Positions 42,169 through 50,044 of a stretch of DNA of 64,000 nt are shown one piece after another; within the stretch, counting starts at the first letter, position 1; each line of letters begins with the position of its first letter. This stretch comes from Klebsiella pneumoniae (GTDB lineage: Bacteria; Myxococcota_A; UBA796; SXON01), in contig CAMAWH010000021.1 in the NCBI GenBank assembly GCA_945861635.1, positions 1-64,000 on the forward strand, read 5' to 3'. The translations under genes were made by a program, and so were the position numbers. A model generated the notes under the pieces. That model was not told the origin of the DNA, searched no databases, and worked only from the letters and a program-made list of their open reading frames with translations.

Positions 42169-44537
42169 CGCTTTTCCTGTCGCTTCTGATCGCGTGTTGT
42201 GGGCAGACGCCGCCGGTGTGGATGGCCATCGATCCGGTCACCACGGCGGTGGGCGTCGATATTCGCCTGGATCTCGCAGACTATGTCGATGACGACCCGA
42301 ACACCGAGCACACGTTTTCAATGGACGCCGAGCCTGGCGTGGCCGCGAAGCTCGCCGGCTCGACGCTGACGCTCTCCGGTGAGGAGGATTTCGATGGGTA
42401 CGCACGGGTATCGTTGGCGGTGACCGATCCCTGTGGGGTGAGCGTAGAAACGTCGCTGTCCGTCAAGGTGGTGGCATCCGACGGTGCAGGTTCAACCGGC
42501 TGTCCGGCGGAGGTTCGCGTAGGGTCGTCGGCGTCCACCGTGGCGATTGCCGGGTCGTTCAATGCGTGGTCGATCGACGCCAACGGAATGGTGCGTGACG
42601 GCGATGAGTTTGTTGCGACATTATTTCTGGCGCCGGGCGCCTACGCCTACAAGGTGGTCGAGGACGGCACATGGCGGTGTGACGCCGGTGCCGGGCAGGC
42701 GATTTGCGAGGCCGGGCAGACCTGGGATCCGTCGTGCCCAAGCGGGGAAAATAATTGCAATAGCTTGTTGATCGTGCCGGATTGTTCGGTGCCGCAGTTG
42801 ACGCTGTCGGCGCTGGAGATCGATCGTACTGGAAACGGCGTGACCGTGACCGGTGGAGCGGACAAGGCCGTTTCGGGGGAGTTTATTACTCTGGACGGTG
42901 AGGATATCGCCGGGTGGAATGGAAAAGAGTTCTCGGTTGCCCAGTCGGGACTGACCGAGGGGCGGCACACGATTCGGATTGGCGCAGAAGGTACCGAGCC
43001 GATCTACATTCCATTCTGGACGGACGATTTTCACTGGGAGGATGGGCTCCTCTATTTTATTTTCGTCGATCGCTTTGCCGACGGCAGCGGCGGCAATGAA
43101 GCGGAAGGGGCAGACGTGGACTACGCAGGCGGAGATTGGCGCGGCGCGTTGGCTCAGTTGGATGCACTCGCAGAGTTGGGCGTAACCACGCTGTGGATCA
43201 CCTCGCCGCTCGACAACGCCGAGGGCGATTGGTCGGGGCAATGTGGCGCCACCTACGCTGGCTATCACGGATACTGGCCGGACAGCACGGCGTTGGAGGA
43301 GCACTTCGGTGACGATGCGGCGTGGAAAGCGTTGATCGACGGTGCGCACGATCGCGGCATGCGGGTCATGGTCGATTGGGTCGCCAACCATGTGCACAGC
43401 AATCATCTCTGGGTGACCGAGCACCCCGCATGGTTCAACGAGCGGCATATCTGCGAGCAGGATGATGATGGCGATGGGCAACTCAATTGGGATCAACGCC
43501 CGTTGACGTGTTGGTTTGCGTCCTACCTGCCGGATATTGATTATTATCAGCTGGAACCCACGGTGGCGTCGATCGATCTGGCAATCGCCCAAGCGAAAGA
43601 ATGGGAGATCGATGGGTTTCGAGTGGACGCGGTGAAGCACATGCCCGACAGCGTGATGGTGGACCTGGAAACCCGAATTTCGGCGGAGATTGAGCACCGC
43701 CTGGTTGGGGGAGACGAGGATTTCCGTACGGTCGGCGAGACGTTTGACGGCGCAGCAACCATCGCGCGGTACGTCACCGATCGCGAGTTGGACGCGCAAT
43801 TCGATTTTCCGCTCTATTTCGCCATCGTCAGCGCGTTTGCACGGGATGAGGTTGGCTTGTCAAGCGGAGAGGGTTCCCTGGCCGCGGCTGTCGAATCGTC
43901 ACGGACGGCCTACGGTGGCGCTTTGATGAGCACGTTCCTGGGAAACCACGATGTGGCACGGTTCATCGCGCAAGCGAGCGGTGAAGTCGGGAGTCTGTAC
44001 GGAGACAGCCCGTGTGACGGAAACGGGGACTTGGTCACGCCTGATTTGCCGCCCGGTTGGTCGGAGCCGTATGACCGCTTGAAGCTCGCCTGGACGTTTC
44101 TTTTGACGACAGAAGGCCAGCCGCTGGTGTATTACGGCGATGAAGTCGGCCTGCCCGGCTACGCAGACCCGGATAATCGACAAACGATGCGGTTCGATGG
44201 CGAGCTTTCGGACGATGAGGCCAGCGTGCGTGCGCACGTTTCGGCGCTCGCTGCGGCCCGCCGCGAGCATCCTGCGCTGGCGCGCGGAACCTTCACGACG
44301 TGGTGGGAAGGGGAGGCGGATGTGTGGGCGTACGCACGCGTGTTGGACGGGGATGGCGTGCTGGTGATCTTCAACCGGGCGGAAGCGGAAGTCACGTTGA
44401 CAAACGGTCTGGCCTTCGCCGGACTGCCGGAGGGCGCGTACGTGGACGTGAACTCGGGTGGCATTTTCTATTCCGTCGGTGACGCGTTGCAGGTCACGAT
44501 TCCCCCAATGGGATCGCGCGTGTTGGTGGCACCATGA
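42165..44537 (+). CDS. GH13 alpha-amylase-family lipoprotein with N-terminal beta-domains
   Basis: 790 residues, start overlapping the previous stop. Lipobox LIAC (Cys11), then a cadherin/Ig-like beta-domain, a CBM48-like domain (VAIAGSFNAWSIDANGMVRDG and APGAYAYKVVEDGTW) and the GH13 barrel from ~290 (LYFIFVDRFADG). Catalytic candidates are intact: Asp488 in GFRVDAVKHM, Glu525 in VGETFDG, Asp596 in LGNHDVARF. A C-terminal beta-domain completes it. It should cut alpha-1,4-glucans at the cell surface or in the periplasm; specificity is not decided. Followed by the GH15 gene with overlap. Confidence 0.92.
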   Translation: MTLFLSLLIACCGQTPPVWMAIDPVTTAVGVDIRLDLADYVDDDPNTEHTFSMDAEPGVAAKLAGSTLTLSGEEDFDGYARVSLAVTDPCGVSVETSLSVKVVASDGAGSTGCPAEVRVGSSASTVAIAGSFNAWSIDANGMVRDGDEFVATLFLAPGAYAYKVVEDGTWRCDAGAGQAICEAGQTWDPSCPSGENNCNSLLIVPDCSVPQLTLSALEIDRTGNGVTVTGGADKAVSGEFITLDGEDIAGWNGKEFSVAQSGLTEGRHTIRIGAEGTEPIYIPFWTDDFHWEDGLLYFIFVDRFADGSGGNEAEGADVDYAGGDWRGALAQLDALAELGVTTLWITSPLDNAEGDWSGQCGATYAGYHGYWPDSTALEEHFGDDAAWKALIDGAHDRGMRVMVDWVANHVHSNHLWVTEHPAWFNERHICEQDDDGDGQLNWDQRPLTCWFASYLPDIDYYQLEPTVASIDLAIAQAKEWEIDGFRVDAVKHMPDSVMVDLETRISAEIEHRLVGGDEDFRTVGETFDGAATIARYVTDRELDAQFDFPLYFAIVSAFARDEVGLSSGEGSLAAAVESSRTAYGGALMSTFLGNHDVARFIAQASGEVGSLYGDSPCDGNGDLVTPDLPPGWSEPYDRLKLAWTFLLTTEGQPLVYYGDEVGLPGYADPDNRQTMRFDGELSDDEASVRAHVSALAAARREHPALARGTFTTWWEGEADVWAYARVLDGDGVLVIFNRAEAEVTLTNGLAFAGLPEGAYVDVNSGGIFYSVGDALQVTIPPMGSRVLVAP

Positions 44538-46645
44538 TTGCGCTGTACTGGTTGGTTTCGCCCCTCGACGCCGCCACGCCGCATACCAGCTTGACGGCCA
44601 TCGTTTCGGCGAACGGGCATGGCGCCGTGGTGTGGCGGGACAATCGCCTTCAGGACGCCTACCCCCATCTCTACCAACAATTGAACGCTGACGCGGATCC
44701 AACCCCAGATATTCTGTACGATACCTATTTCGGCGTCACGGACCTCAATGGGGAGGGCCATTGGTTGGTGGAGCCGACGTCGATAAACCAGATGGATGGA
44801 ACGGGCATTATCCGCGCCACCCAAATGATCGGCGATGTCGAGTTGGTCCAATACGCCTTTGCGCCGATGACGCTTGGACAGTCGGGTCTGGCGCTGGTCG
44901 CGGAGGTGCGGAATACGACAGATCATACAATCTCTGCCTTTCAGGTGGTGTCGCTGCACAATTGGGTCAGCGGTGGCTATGAGGAGGTGGCGCAATTCGA
45001 CAACGAAACGATTACCGAAAAGGGGAGTCAGGTCGCGACGCGGTTTGTCGCGCCCGGCGCGGACATCGGCACGTGCGACAGGGTGTATACGACGGTCGTG
45101 TCCGGCCAGCGCCTCGCAGGAGATTGCGGCGGTGCGGCTTCCGGGGTTGTGGAGGGATTTGGGTGGAATATTCCGCGTCTGGCCCCAGGAGACGAGCGTT
45201 GGGTCGGCGTTCTGGCGTCCGGCGAAACGGACACGACCTGGATCGCCGGACGCGAACCGCGCATGTGGCTGCTCGATGAAATCGCGTGGTGGTCGGCGTT
45301 CCACGCCCGCGGCACCGTTCCGGTGGGGCTGGCTACGGCCGAGTTGGCCGTCTACCGCCAGCAACTCGCGTTCCTGAAAATGGCGCAGGTCGTCGAGTTC
45401 GGCGCCCCGCATGGGCAGATTCCCGCCTCGCTCCCGGCCACCGGCCCCGTGGAGGCGTTTGCGCACGTATGGAATATCAGTTGGGTGCGTGACGGCATGT
45501 ATGCCGCTCGGGCATTGGCGGCTGGCGGCTATGTCACGGAGGCCGCGGACGTATTGCGTTTCTTTATACAGGATGGAAAGGCAGGTGGATATTCGGAACA
45601 ACTCGGCGGTATTTCCTACGCCGTGTCGGTTTGTCGAACGTATGGCGACGGCACGGAGTGGTCCGATGATGATGGAACGGGGCCGAATATCGAGTTGGAT
45701 GATTTTGGAATGTACTTATCCGCGCTTGGCGCCGTGATCGAGGATGGAGGGGGCGCAGCGCTCGCGCAAGAGTTGGGCCCACGTGCGTTGGATGGGGTGG
45801 CGGATCCGCTTGTCGCGCTGATTGATCCTGTTACGCAGCTCATCGTGGCGGATTCGTCGATCTGGGAAAGGCACTGGAACGGCAACGAAAAACAATACAC
45901 GTGGACGTCGGCGCAAGCGGTGGCAGGATTGCGCGCTGCGTCCAGCATTGCGACGTTGTTGGGAGATTCGCGGGCCGCGGCATACGCGGCGGCGGCCGCC
46001 CAGCTCAAGGTCGGGATTTCGGCGCGGCTGGTCGATATGGACGGCGTCGTTGCGTCGAGCGTGCAAGAGCTTGGCGACGGCGTCGGATATTTGGACATCG
46101 CGGCGGCGGAGGTTTTCAACCTCGGCATTCTCGATGCGCGCGGACGTGAGTTCGCGCCGACGATTGCCATGTGGGAGCGTTGGTTGCGCGTGCCAGATGT
46201 GGACGGATTCAATCGGAACGACGACGCAGGGGCATACGACACGCAAGAGTGGGCGTTTGCGGACCTGAGGATGGCGCTCGCGTATCGTCGGGGGTGTGAC
46301 GCTGGCTCGGGCCGCCGCCTCGAGGATCGGGTGACCGACATGGCGATGGCGAACAACCGGGTAATTCCGGAACTTTACGCTGCGGACGGTTCAGATTACG
46401 CCGGACCTGCACCGATGCTGGGATTCGGCGCGGGGCTTTACGTGCTTGGCATGCACGAACGCGGGGGGGTAGGGTTGGATTGTCCACCGGAAGATTCTGG
46501 CGCGGCGGTTGATTCCGGCGGCGGGCTGGACACGCCGCCGTGCGGCTGTGCCACGGGCGGCGGCAGCCTGGCACCGCTCGCGTTGTTCCTGGCCTACTTG
46601 TCGTCCCAACGCAAGGGCAGAACGCGCGTTCCGGGTAGCCAATAA
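44534..46645 (+). CDS. GH15 glucoamylase-like enzyme with MYXO-CTERM-like tail
   Basis: 703 residues, ATG overlapping the previous stop. An N-terminal beta-sandwich (~1-270) precedes an (alpha/alpha)6-type catalytic part with WNISWVRDGMYAARAL near residue 315 and IELDDFGMYLSAL near 380, as in GH15. Such enzymes release glucose from chain ends. The C terminus has a D/G/S linker, then CGCATGGGSLAPLALFLAYL and RKGR: a Cys motif, a hydrophobic helix and a basic end, like MYXO-CTERM sorting signals. It may thus be processed and attached to the surface. Signal peptide at the start is weak. The last 52 bases overlap the convergent amylase gene tail to tail. Confidence 0.82.
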   Translation: MIALYWLVSPLDAATPHTSLTAIVSANGHGAVVWRDNRLQDAYPHLYQQLNADADPTPDILYDTYFGVTDLNGEGHWLVEPTSINQMDGTGIIRATQMIGDVELVQYAFAPMTLGQSGLALVAEVRNTTDHTISAFQVVSLHNWVSGGYEEVAQFDNETITEKGSQVATRFVAPGADIGTCDRVYTTVVSGQRLAGDCGGAASGVVEGFGWNIPRLAPGDERWVGVLASGETDTTWIAGREPRMWLLDEIAWWSAFHARGTVPVGLATAELAVYRQQLAFLKMAQVVEFGAPHGQIPASLPATGPVEAFAHVWNISWVRDGMYAARALAAGGYVTEAADVLRFFIQDGKAGGYSEQLGGISYAVSVCRTYGDGTEWSDDDGTGPNIELDDFGMYLSALGAVIEDGGGAALAQELGPRALDGVADPLVALIDPVTQLIVADSSIWERHWNGNEKQYTWTSAQAVAGLRAASSIATLLGDSRAAAYAAAAAQLKVGISARLVDMDGVVASSVQELGDGVGYLDIAAAEVFNLGILDARGREFAPTIAMWERWLRVPDVDGFNRNDDAGAYDTQEWAFADLRMALAYRRGCDAGSGRRLEDRVTDMAMANNRVIPELYAADGSDYAGPAPMLGFGAGLYVLGMHERGGVGLDCPPEDSGAAVDSGGGLDTPPCGCATGGGSLAPLALFLAYLSSQRKGRTRVPGSQ

Positions 46646-48111
46646 CGGTTGGGACGGTCCTCCCACGTCATCGTGCCGTCCGTGTGGCGAATCACCAACT
46701 TGAACGCCTGAACCTGATGGGCGAAGGAAATGTCGGTCGGCAACGGGACACCGAACGCGGGATTCCAGTTTCCCAGCGTGTCTCCTGCGCCCACCAGCCG
46801 CAGTTCGTCACCCGGGGAGAGCGGCGCGCCGTGCGCTGATACGCGCGCGAGACTTGGGCGCGCGGGCGGCGGGCGGCGCGTTGGAAACACCTCGACGGCA
46901 TGCGGCTTCACCGTGTGGCCGTGAATTTTCCGAGGTCCGTCGCCGCTGTTTACGACGACGAGCAGGCTTTCGTCCGCCGATACGCGCGCGAAGGCGTACA
47001 GGGTGTCGTCGAGGGCGATGTCACGCGTGACGCCGGTTGTGAGGGCCGAATGGCGTCTGCGCGCGGCCGCGAGCGTGCGGATGTGGTGCCCCGTGTCGTT
47101 CCACTTGAAAACCATGTCCGCCCGATTGGCGGGTTCCGCCATTCCGAACAGGCCGGCCTCCGTGCCGTAGGTGACCGCCGGCTTTCCGCGCGCGGCGTAT
47201 TGCAGCGTCAGCGCGCGTGCGACCCGGTCGGGATCACCATGGCACGCCGCCAAAATGCGCGGCAAATCATGGTTATCGAGAAATGTGACCAATCCATTGG
47301 GGTCGGCGAATCGGCCATCCTGCGCAAAAACCGCGCCGAGCGCACCGGGCGGGCCATCGTCGCAAAACGTGTCGACCATGGCGTAGTGCAGCGGAAAATC
47401 AAATACGGCGTCCAACTGAGCGGACCATTGGGTGTGCGCCAATACGCGCGAATCTCCGTCAAATACTTCGCCGAGCATTTGAAACCGTGAGCCGGCAACG
47501 GCCTTGATGTCGCTGCCAAGTCTGGCGAGAAACCCTGTTGGCATATGGCGAACGGCATCCACTCGAAATCCGTCTGGATGGACCGTGGAGATCCAGTGCA
47601 TCGACGACTGGAGAAGGTACTCGTACACCGGCTCTCGTTCCTGAGCCAAGTCCGGGAGCCCGTGCACTTGCCCGGTCACGCGTTCTTTGGGATCGGCCCA
47701 ATCGACGATGGGTGCCGGATCGTGAAACCAATCCGGTTGCGTGGTCGTCAGCACACCGTCGGGAGCGACATGGTTGTAGACCATGTCAAGGAGCAGGCGC
47801 ATGTGCCGCTTGTGCAGCGCGCCCGACAGCTCGACGAGTTCCGCCTCCGTTCCGAATCGGGGCGCAATCGTCTGCAGATCCTCGACCCAATAGCCGTGGA
47901 ACGCCCCCCATTGAAAAAATGGCGTGGTGCGCATCGTCGTAACCGGGGACAGCCAAACGGTATCGGCGCCGAGTCGCTGGATGTCGTCGAGGTGGTCGAT
48001 CACGCCGCGAATATCCCCGCCGTGAAAAGCGGATGGATCTGCCAAGTCAATGCTGTGGTCGTTGGTTGGGTCGCCGTTTGCGAAGCGGTCCACGAGCACA
48101 AAATAAATCAC
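46594..48111 (-). CDS. GH13 alpha-amylase with C-terminal CBM20
   Basis: 505 residues from a GTG at 48111 that overlaps the upstream stop (GTGA). The barrel begins at once (MIYFVLVDRFANGD), so no signal peptide is encoded; either it stays inside the cell or a start was lost. Catalytic residues are present: Asp185 in GFRVDAVRHM, Glu215 in LGEVFDGD, Asp282 in LDNHDLPRI. From about 415 there is a starch-binding domain with LRLVGAGDTLGNWNPAFG and KLVIRHTDGTMTWEDRPN, typical of CBM20. It should hydrolyse alpha-1,4-glucans. Convergent with, and overlapping, the GH15 gene. Confidence 0.9.
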   Translation of the reverse strand: MIYFVLVDRFANGDPTNDHSIDLADPSAFHGGDIRGVIDHLDDIQRLGADTVWLSPVTTMRTTPFFQWGAFHGYWVEDLQTIAPRFGTEAELVELSGALHKRHMRLLLDMVYNHVAPDGVLTTTQPDWFHDPAPIVDWADPKERVTGQVHGLPDLAQEREPVYEYLLQSSMHWISTVHPDGFRVDAVRHMPTGFLARLGSDIKAVAGSRFQMLGEVFDGDSRVLAHTQWSAQLDAVFDFPLHYAMVDTFCDDGPPGALGAVFAQDGRFADPNGLVTFLDNHDLPRILAACHGDPDRVARALTLQYAARGKPAVTYGTEAGLFGMAEPANRADMVFKWNDTGHHIRTLAAARRRHSALTTGVTRDIALDDTLYAFARVSADESLLVVVNSGDGPRKIHGHTVKPHAVEVFPTRRPPPARPSLARVSAHGAPLSPGDELRLVGAGDTLGNWNPAFGVPLPTDISFAHQVQAFKLVIRHTDGTMTWEDRPNRYWLPGTRVLPLRWDDK

Positions 48112-48608
48112 GGCGCGGCGAGCCAGGCGTCGAGCAATTGGGCCGTGTGTCGCGCGATCACAGGCGCGGCGGCGGCAACCGCTGCCTCGTCACGTTCATG
48201 GTAGAATTGCAGGAAAACCGGGACGTCGAACGTGTCATTGTAGTCGGACGGCGACACGGTGAGGCGCACGCGAACCGTCCACCGATACTTTCCATTCATT
48301 TCCGAGTAGAACGACGGTTGGGTTTCCACGAACAGGGTGGCGCCGGAGTACGGGGGCAGCAGGCCGATGCGTGAACGCGTGTCCCGGTGGCGGGAAAATG
48401 GTTCCAGAACAGGTATAATATCGAAGTTCGCGCCCGCGATACCGCGTGCCGAGGTTGTTTGCTGTACGGAATCGAGAAGCGCGGATGGGGCAGCGAGCAC
48501 CTCACCGGTGGCGACACTTTCCACGATGGAAACGACGCGCAGCGTGGTGCCGTCTGCGGCGGCTTGCGGGGCGCCCCGCCCGATGCACGCAAGGAGGCTT
48601 AGAACCAT
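48108..48608 (-). CDS. Small exported hypothetical protein in the alpha-glucan operon
   Basis: 166 residues from ATG at 48608, overlapping the end of the porin gene by 10 bases. A short hydrophobic signal is present (MVLSLLACIGRG), which may be a lipobox (LLAC) or an ordinary signal. The rest is beta-rich (TLRVVSIVESVATGE, YRWTVRVRLTVSPSD) and ends with an Ala-rich helix. No family is recognised. Its position between porin and amylase genes suggests a helper for glucan binding or envelope assembly of that machinery. Confidence 0.6.
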   Translation of the reverse strand: MVLSLLACIGRGAPQAAADGTTLRVVSIVESVATGEVLAAPSALLDSVQQTTSARGIAGANFDIIPVLEPFSRHRDTRSRIGLLPPYSGATLFVETQPSFYSEMNGKYRWTVRVRLTVSPSDYNDTFDVPVFLQFYHERDEAAVAAAAPVIARHTAQLLDAWLAAP

Positions 48609-50044
48609 GCCTCTGCCTCCAATGCAATCACGTTGTGCCAGTGCCGCTCGACATTTCCGAAACTGTTGAATTGGTCGAGCGTGTCCACGAAGCTGTTTCC
48701 AAATGCATTGTTCTGGGTGGAATACTGCAGCCCGTACATCAGGCGCAAGGACGGACGCGTGTAGATGCCCGGGCCCATTGGATTGAGGACGATCCCGGCT
48801 TTCCCCTGCCACGTGTCCCGCTCTGCGCTGTCCCCCATCTCCAGGCCGTCCCCGTCCGGTTGGCCGTTCGTATTTTCGAACAGCGAGTCGTAGTGGTTGC
48901 GAAACGTATTTCCGTTGTGCGATATTTCCTTGGCGATGCTGGTTTCCACGAGAAGGTGGACGGTTGGCACCAAATATATTTGTGTGCGAAGTACAGTCGA
49001 ATAATACGTGCGGTCGTCGTTCGTGGGCGCCAGATCGTTGTCCTCGTCGGTTGCATTTCCGTACAAACCCGCCACGGAGATATCCAGCCGATCGGGCACG
49101 ATGGTCATCTGCAACTCGTCTCCTACCACGAGTTCATCGCGCTCGTCCGTGAGGGAGGTCACGTACAGCGTGTAATCCGCCCCCTCCACGGTTTCCGTCG
49201 TTGGTCCAAGCGGATGCCGTCGGGTCCAACTGGCGTACAGGCCGTTCCAACGAATGGGTCCGGCGTTACCAACGCCGACGTAGGCGACGGCTTTATACGA
49301 CCGCGCGTCGGTCGCGACGGGGTCGGGAAACTCAGATTCCTGGTTTGGGTGTTCGTCCAGCCAACTCTCGACGACCTTTCCTTGCAGCCAGTTTTTCGTC
49401 GTAATTCCTGGGGTGTCGTAGGGCGCATTCCGGTTTCCCTCGACGGCGGGCTCATAGTACGCCTGCCCGCCGAACCCCAACTCGACGTGTTTGCCCAAAC
49501 GCGCACGCAGCGCGCCGCCGCCCGAAAATACAGTATTGTACGCCACGCCATGGATGGAATACCCGGCGTCTCCTGCGCCGATGGTGAGGTCGATCGGACC
49601 CGGCTGGTAGCGCGCGCTCATGCCCAGCGTGTCGGAAAGGATCTGGGTTGGACGCATGTCATACAGCCCGAGGTCGCCGAAGTTGGACTCCAGCGTTCCG
49701 ACCCGCCACGTCACATTCGCCAACGCGATGTTTCCCGCCTGCGCGTACACCTGTGATAATCGAAAGTTGACCAAACTCCCGCCGCCCCCGTCGGCCGATT
49801 GGATCGACCCCCCCTCGATCTTCGCGTGCAGATCGCTCCACACGTCGGTCGAGCCCGGGTGCGGCTCCAAAACGGCCTGACGCAGTTCCAATGCCGCGTA
49901 CGGCCCTTCATTGAGGAGGCGACCGTAGAGATTCCAATATCCGAGGCGCCCGTCTCCGCCTTCAAAATCGGGGCGTGTCATCACCCGAAGGTAGCCGCCC
50001 ACTTCGGCGGCTTCCGCGTGCGCAACCAGCGCGAAGACAATCAC
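48599..50044 (-). CDS. Outer-membrane porin-like protein, probable maltodextrin porin
   Basis: 481 residues, ATG at 50044 overlapping the isoamylase stop (ATGA). Signal peptide of about 13 residues (ends HAEAA). The sequence is a long run of amphipathic strands and ends in ALEAEAWF, with the C-terminal aromatic residue of outer-membrane barrels. An aromatic-rich strand (WNLYGRLLNEG) and many Asp/Asn loops are seen. With amylases on both sides, a carbohydrate-selective porin comparable in role to LamB is the natural guess; sequence family is not proven. Coupled with both neighbours. Confidence 0.75.
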   Translation of the reverse strand: MIVFALVAHAEAAEVGGYLRVMTRPDFEGGDGRLGYWNLYGRLLNEGPYAALELRQAVLEPHPGSTDVWSDLHAKIEGGSIQSADGGGGSLVNFRLSQVYAQAGNIALANVTWRVGTLESNFGDLGLYDMRPTQILSDTLGMSARYQPGPIDLTIGAGDAGYSIHGVAYNTVFSGGGALRARLGKHVELGFGGQAYYEPAVEGNRNAPYDTPGITTKNWLQGKVVESWLDEHPNQESEFPDPVATDARSYKAVAYVGVGNAGPIRWNGLYASWTRRHPLGPTTETVEGADYTLYVTSLTDERDELVVGDELQMTIVPDRLDISVAGLYGNATDEDNDLAPTNDDRTYYSTVLRTQIYLVPTVHLLVETSIAKEISHNGNTFRNHYDSLFENTNGQPDGDGLEMGDSAERDTWQGKAGIVLNPMGPGIYTRPSLRLMYGLQYSTQNNAFGNSFVDTLDQFNSFGNVERHWHNVIALEAEAWF

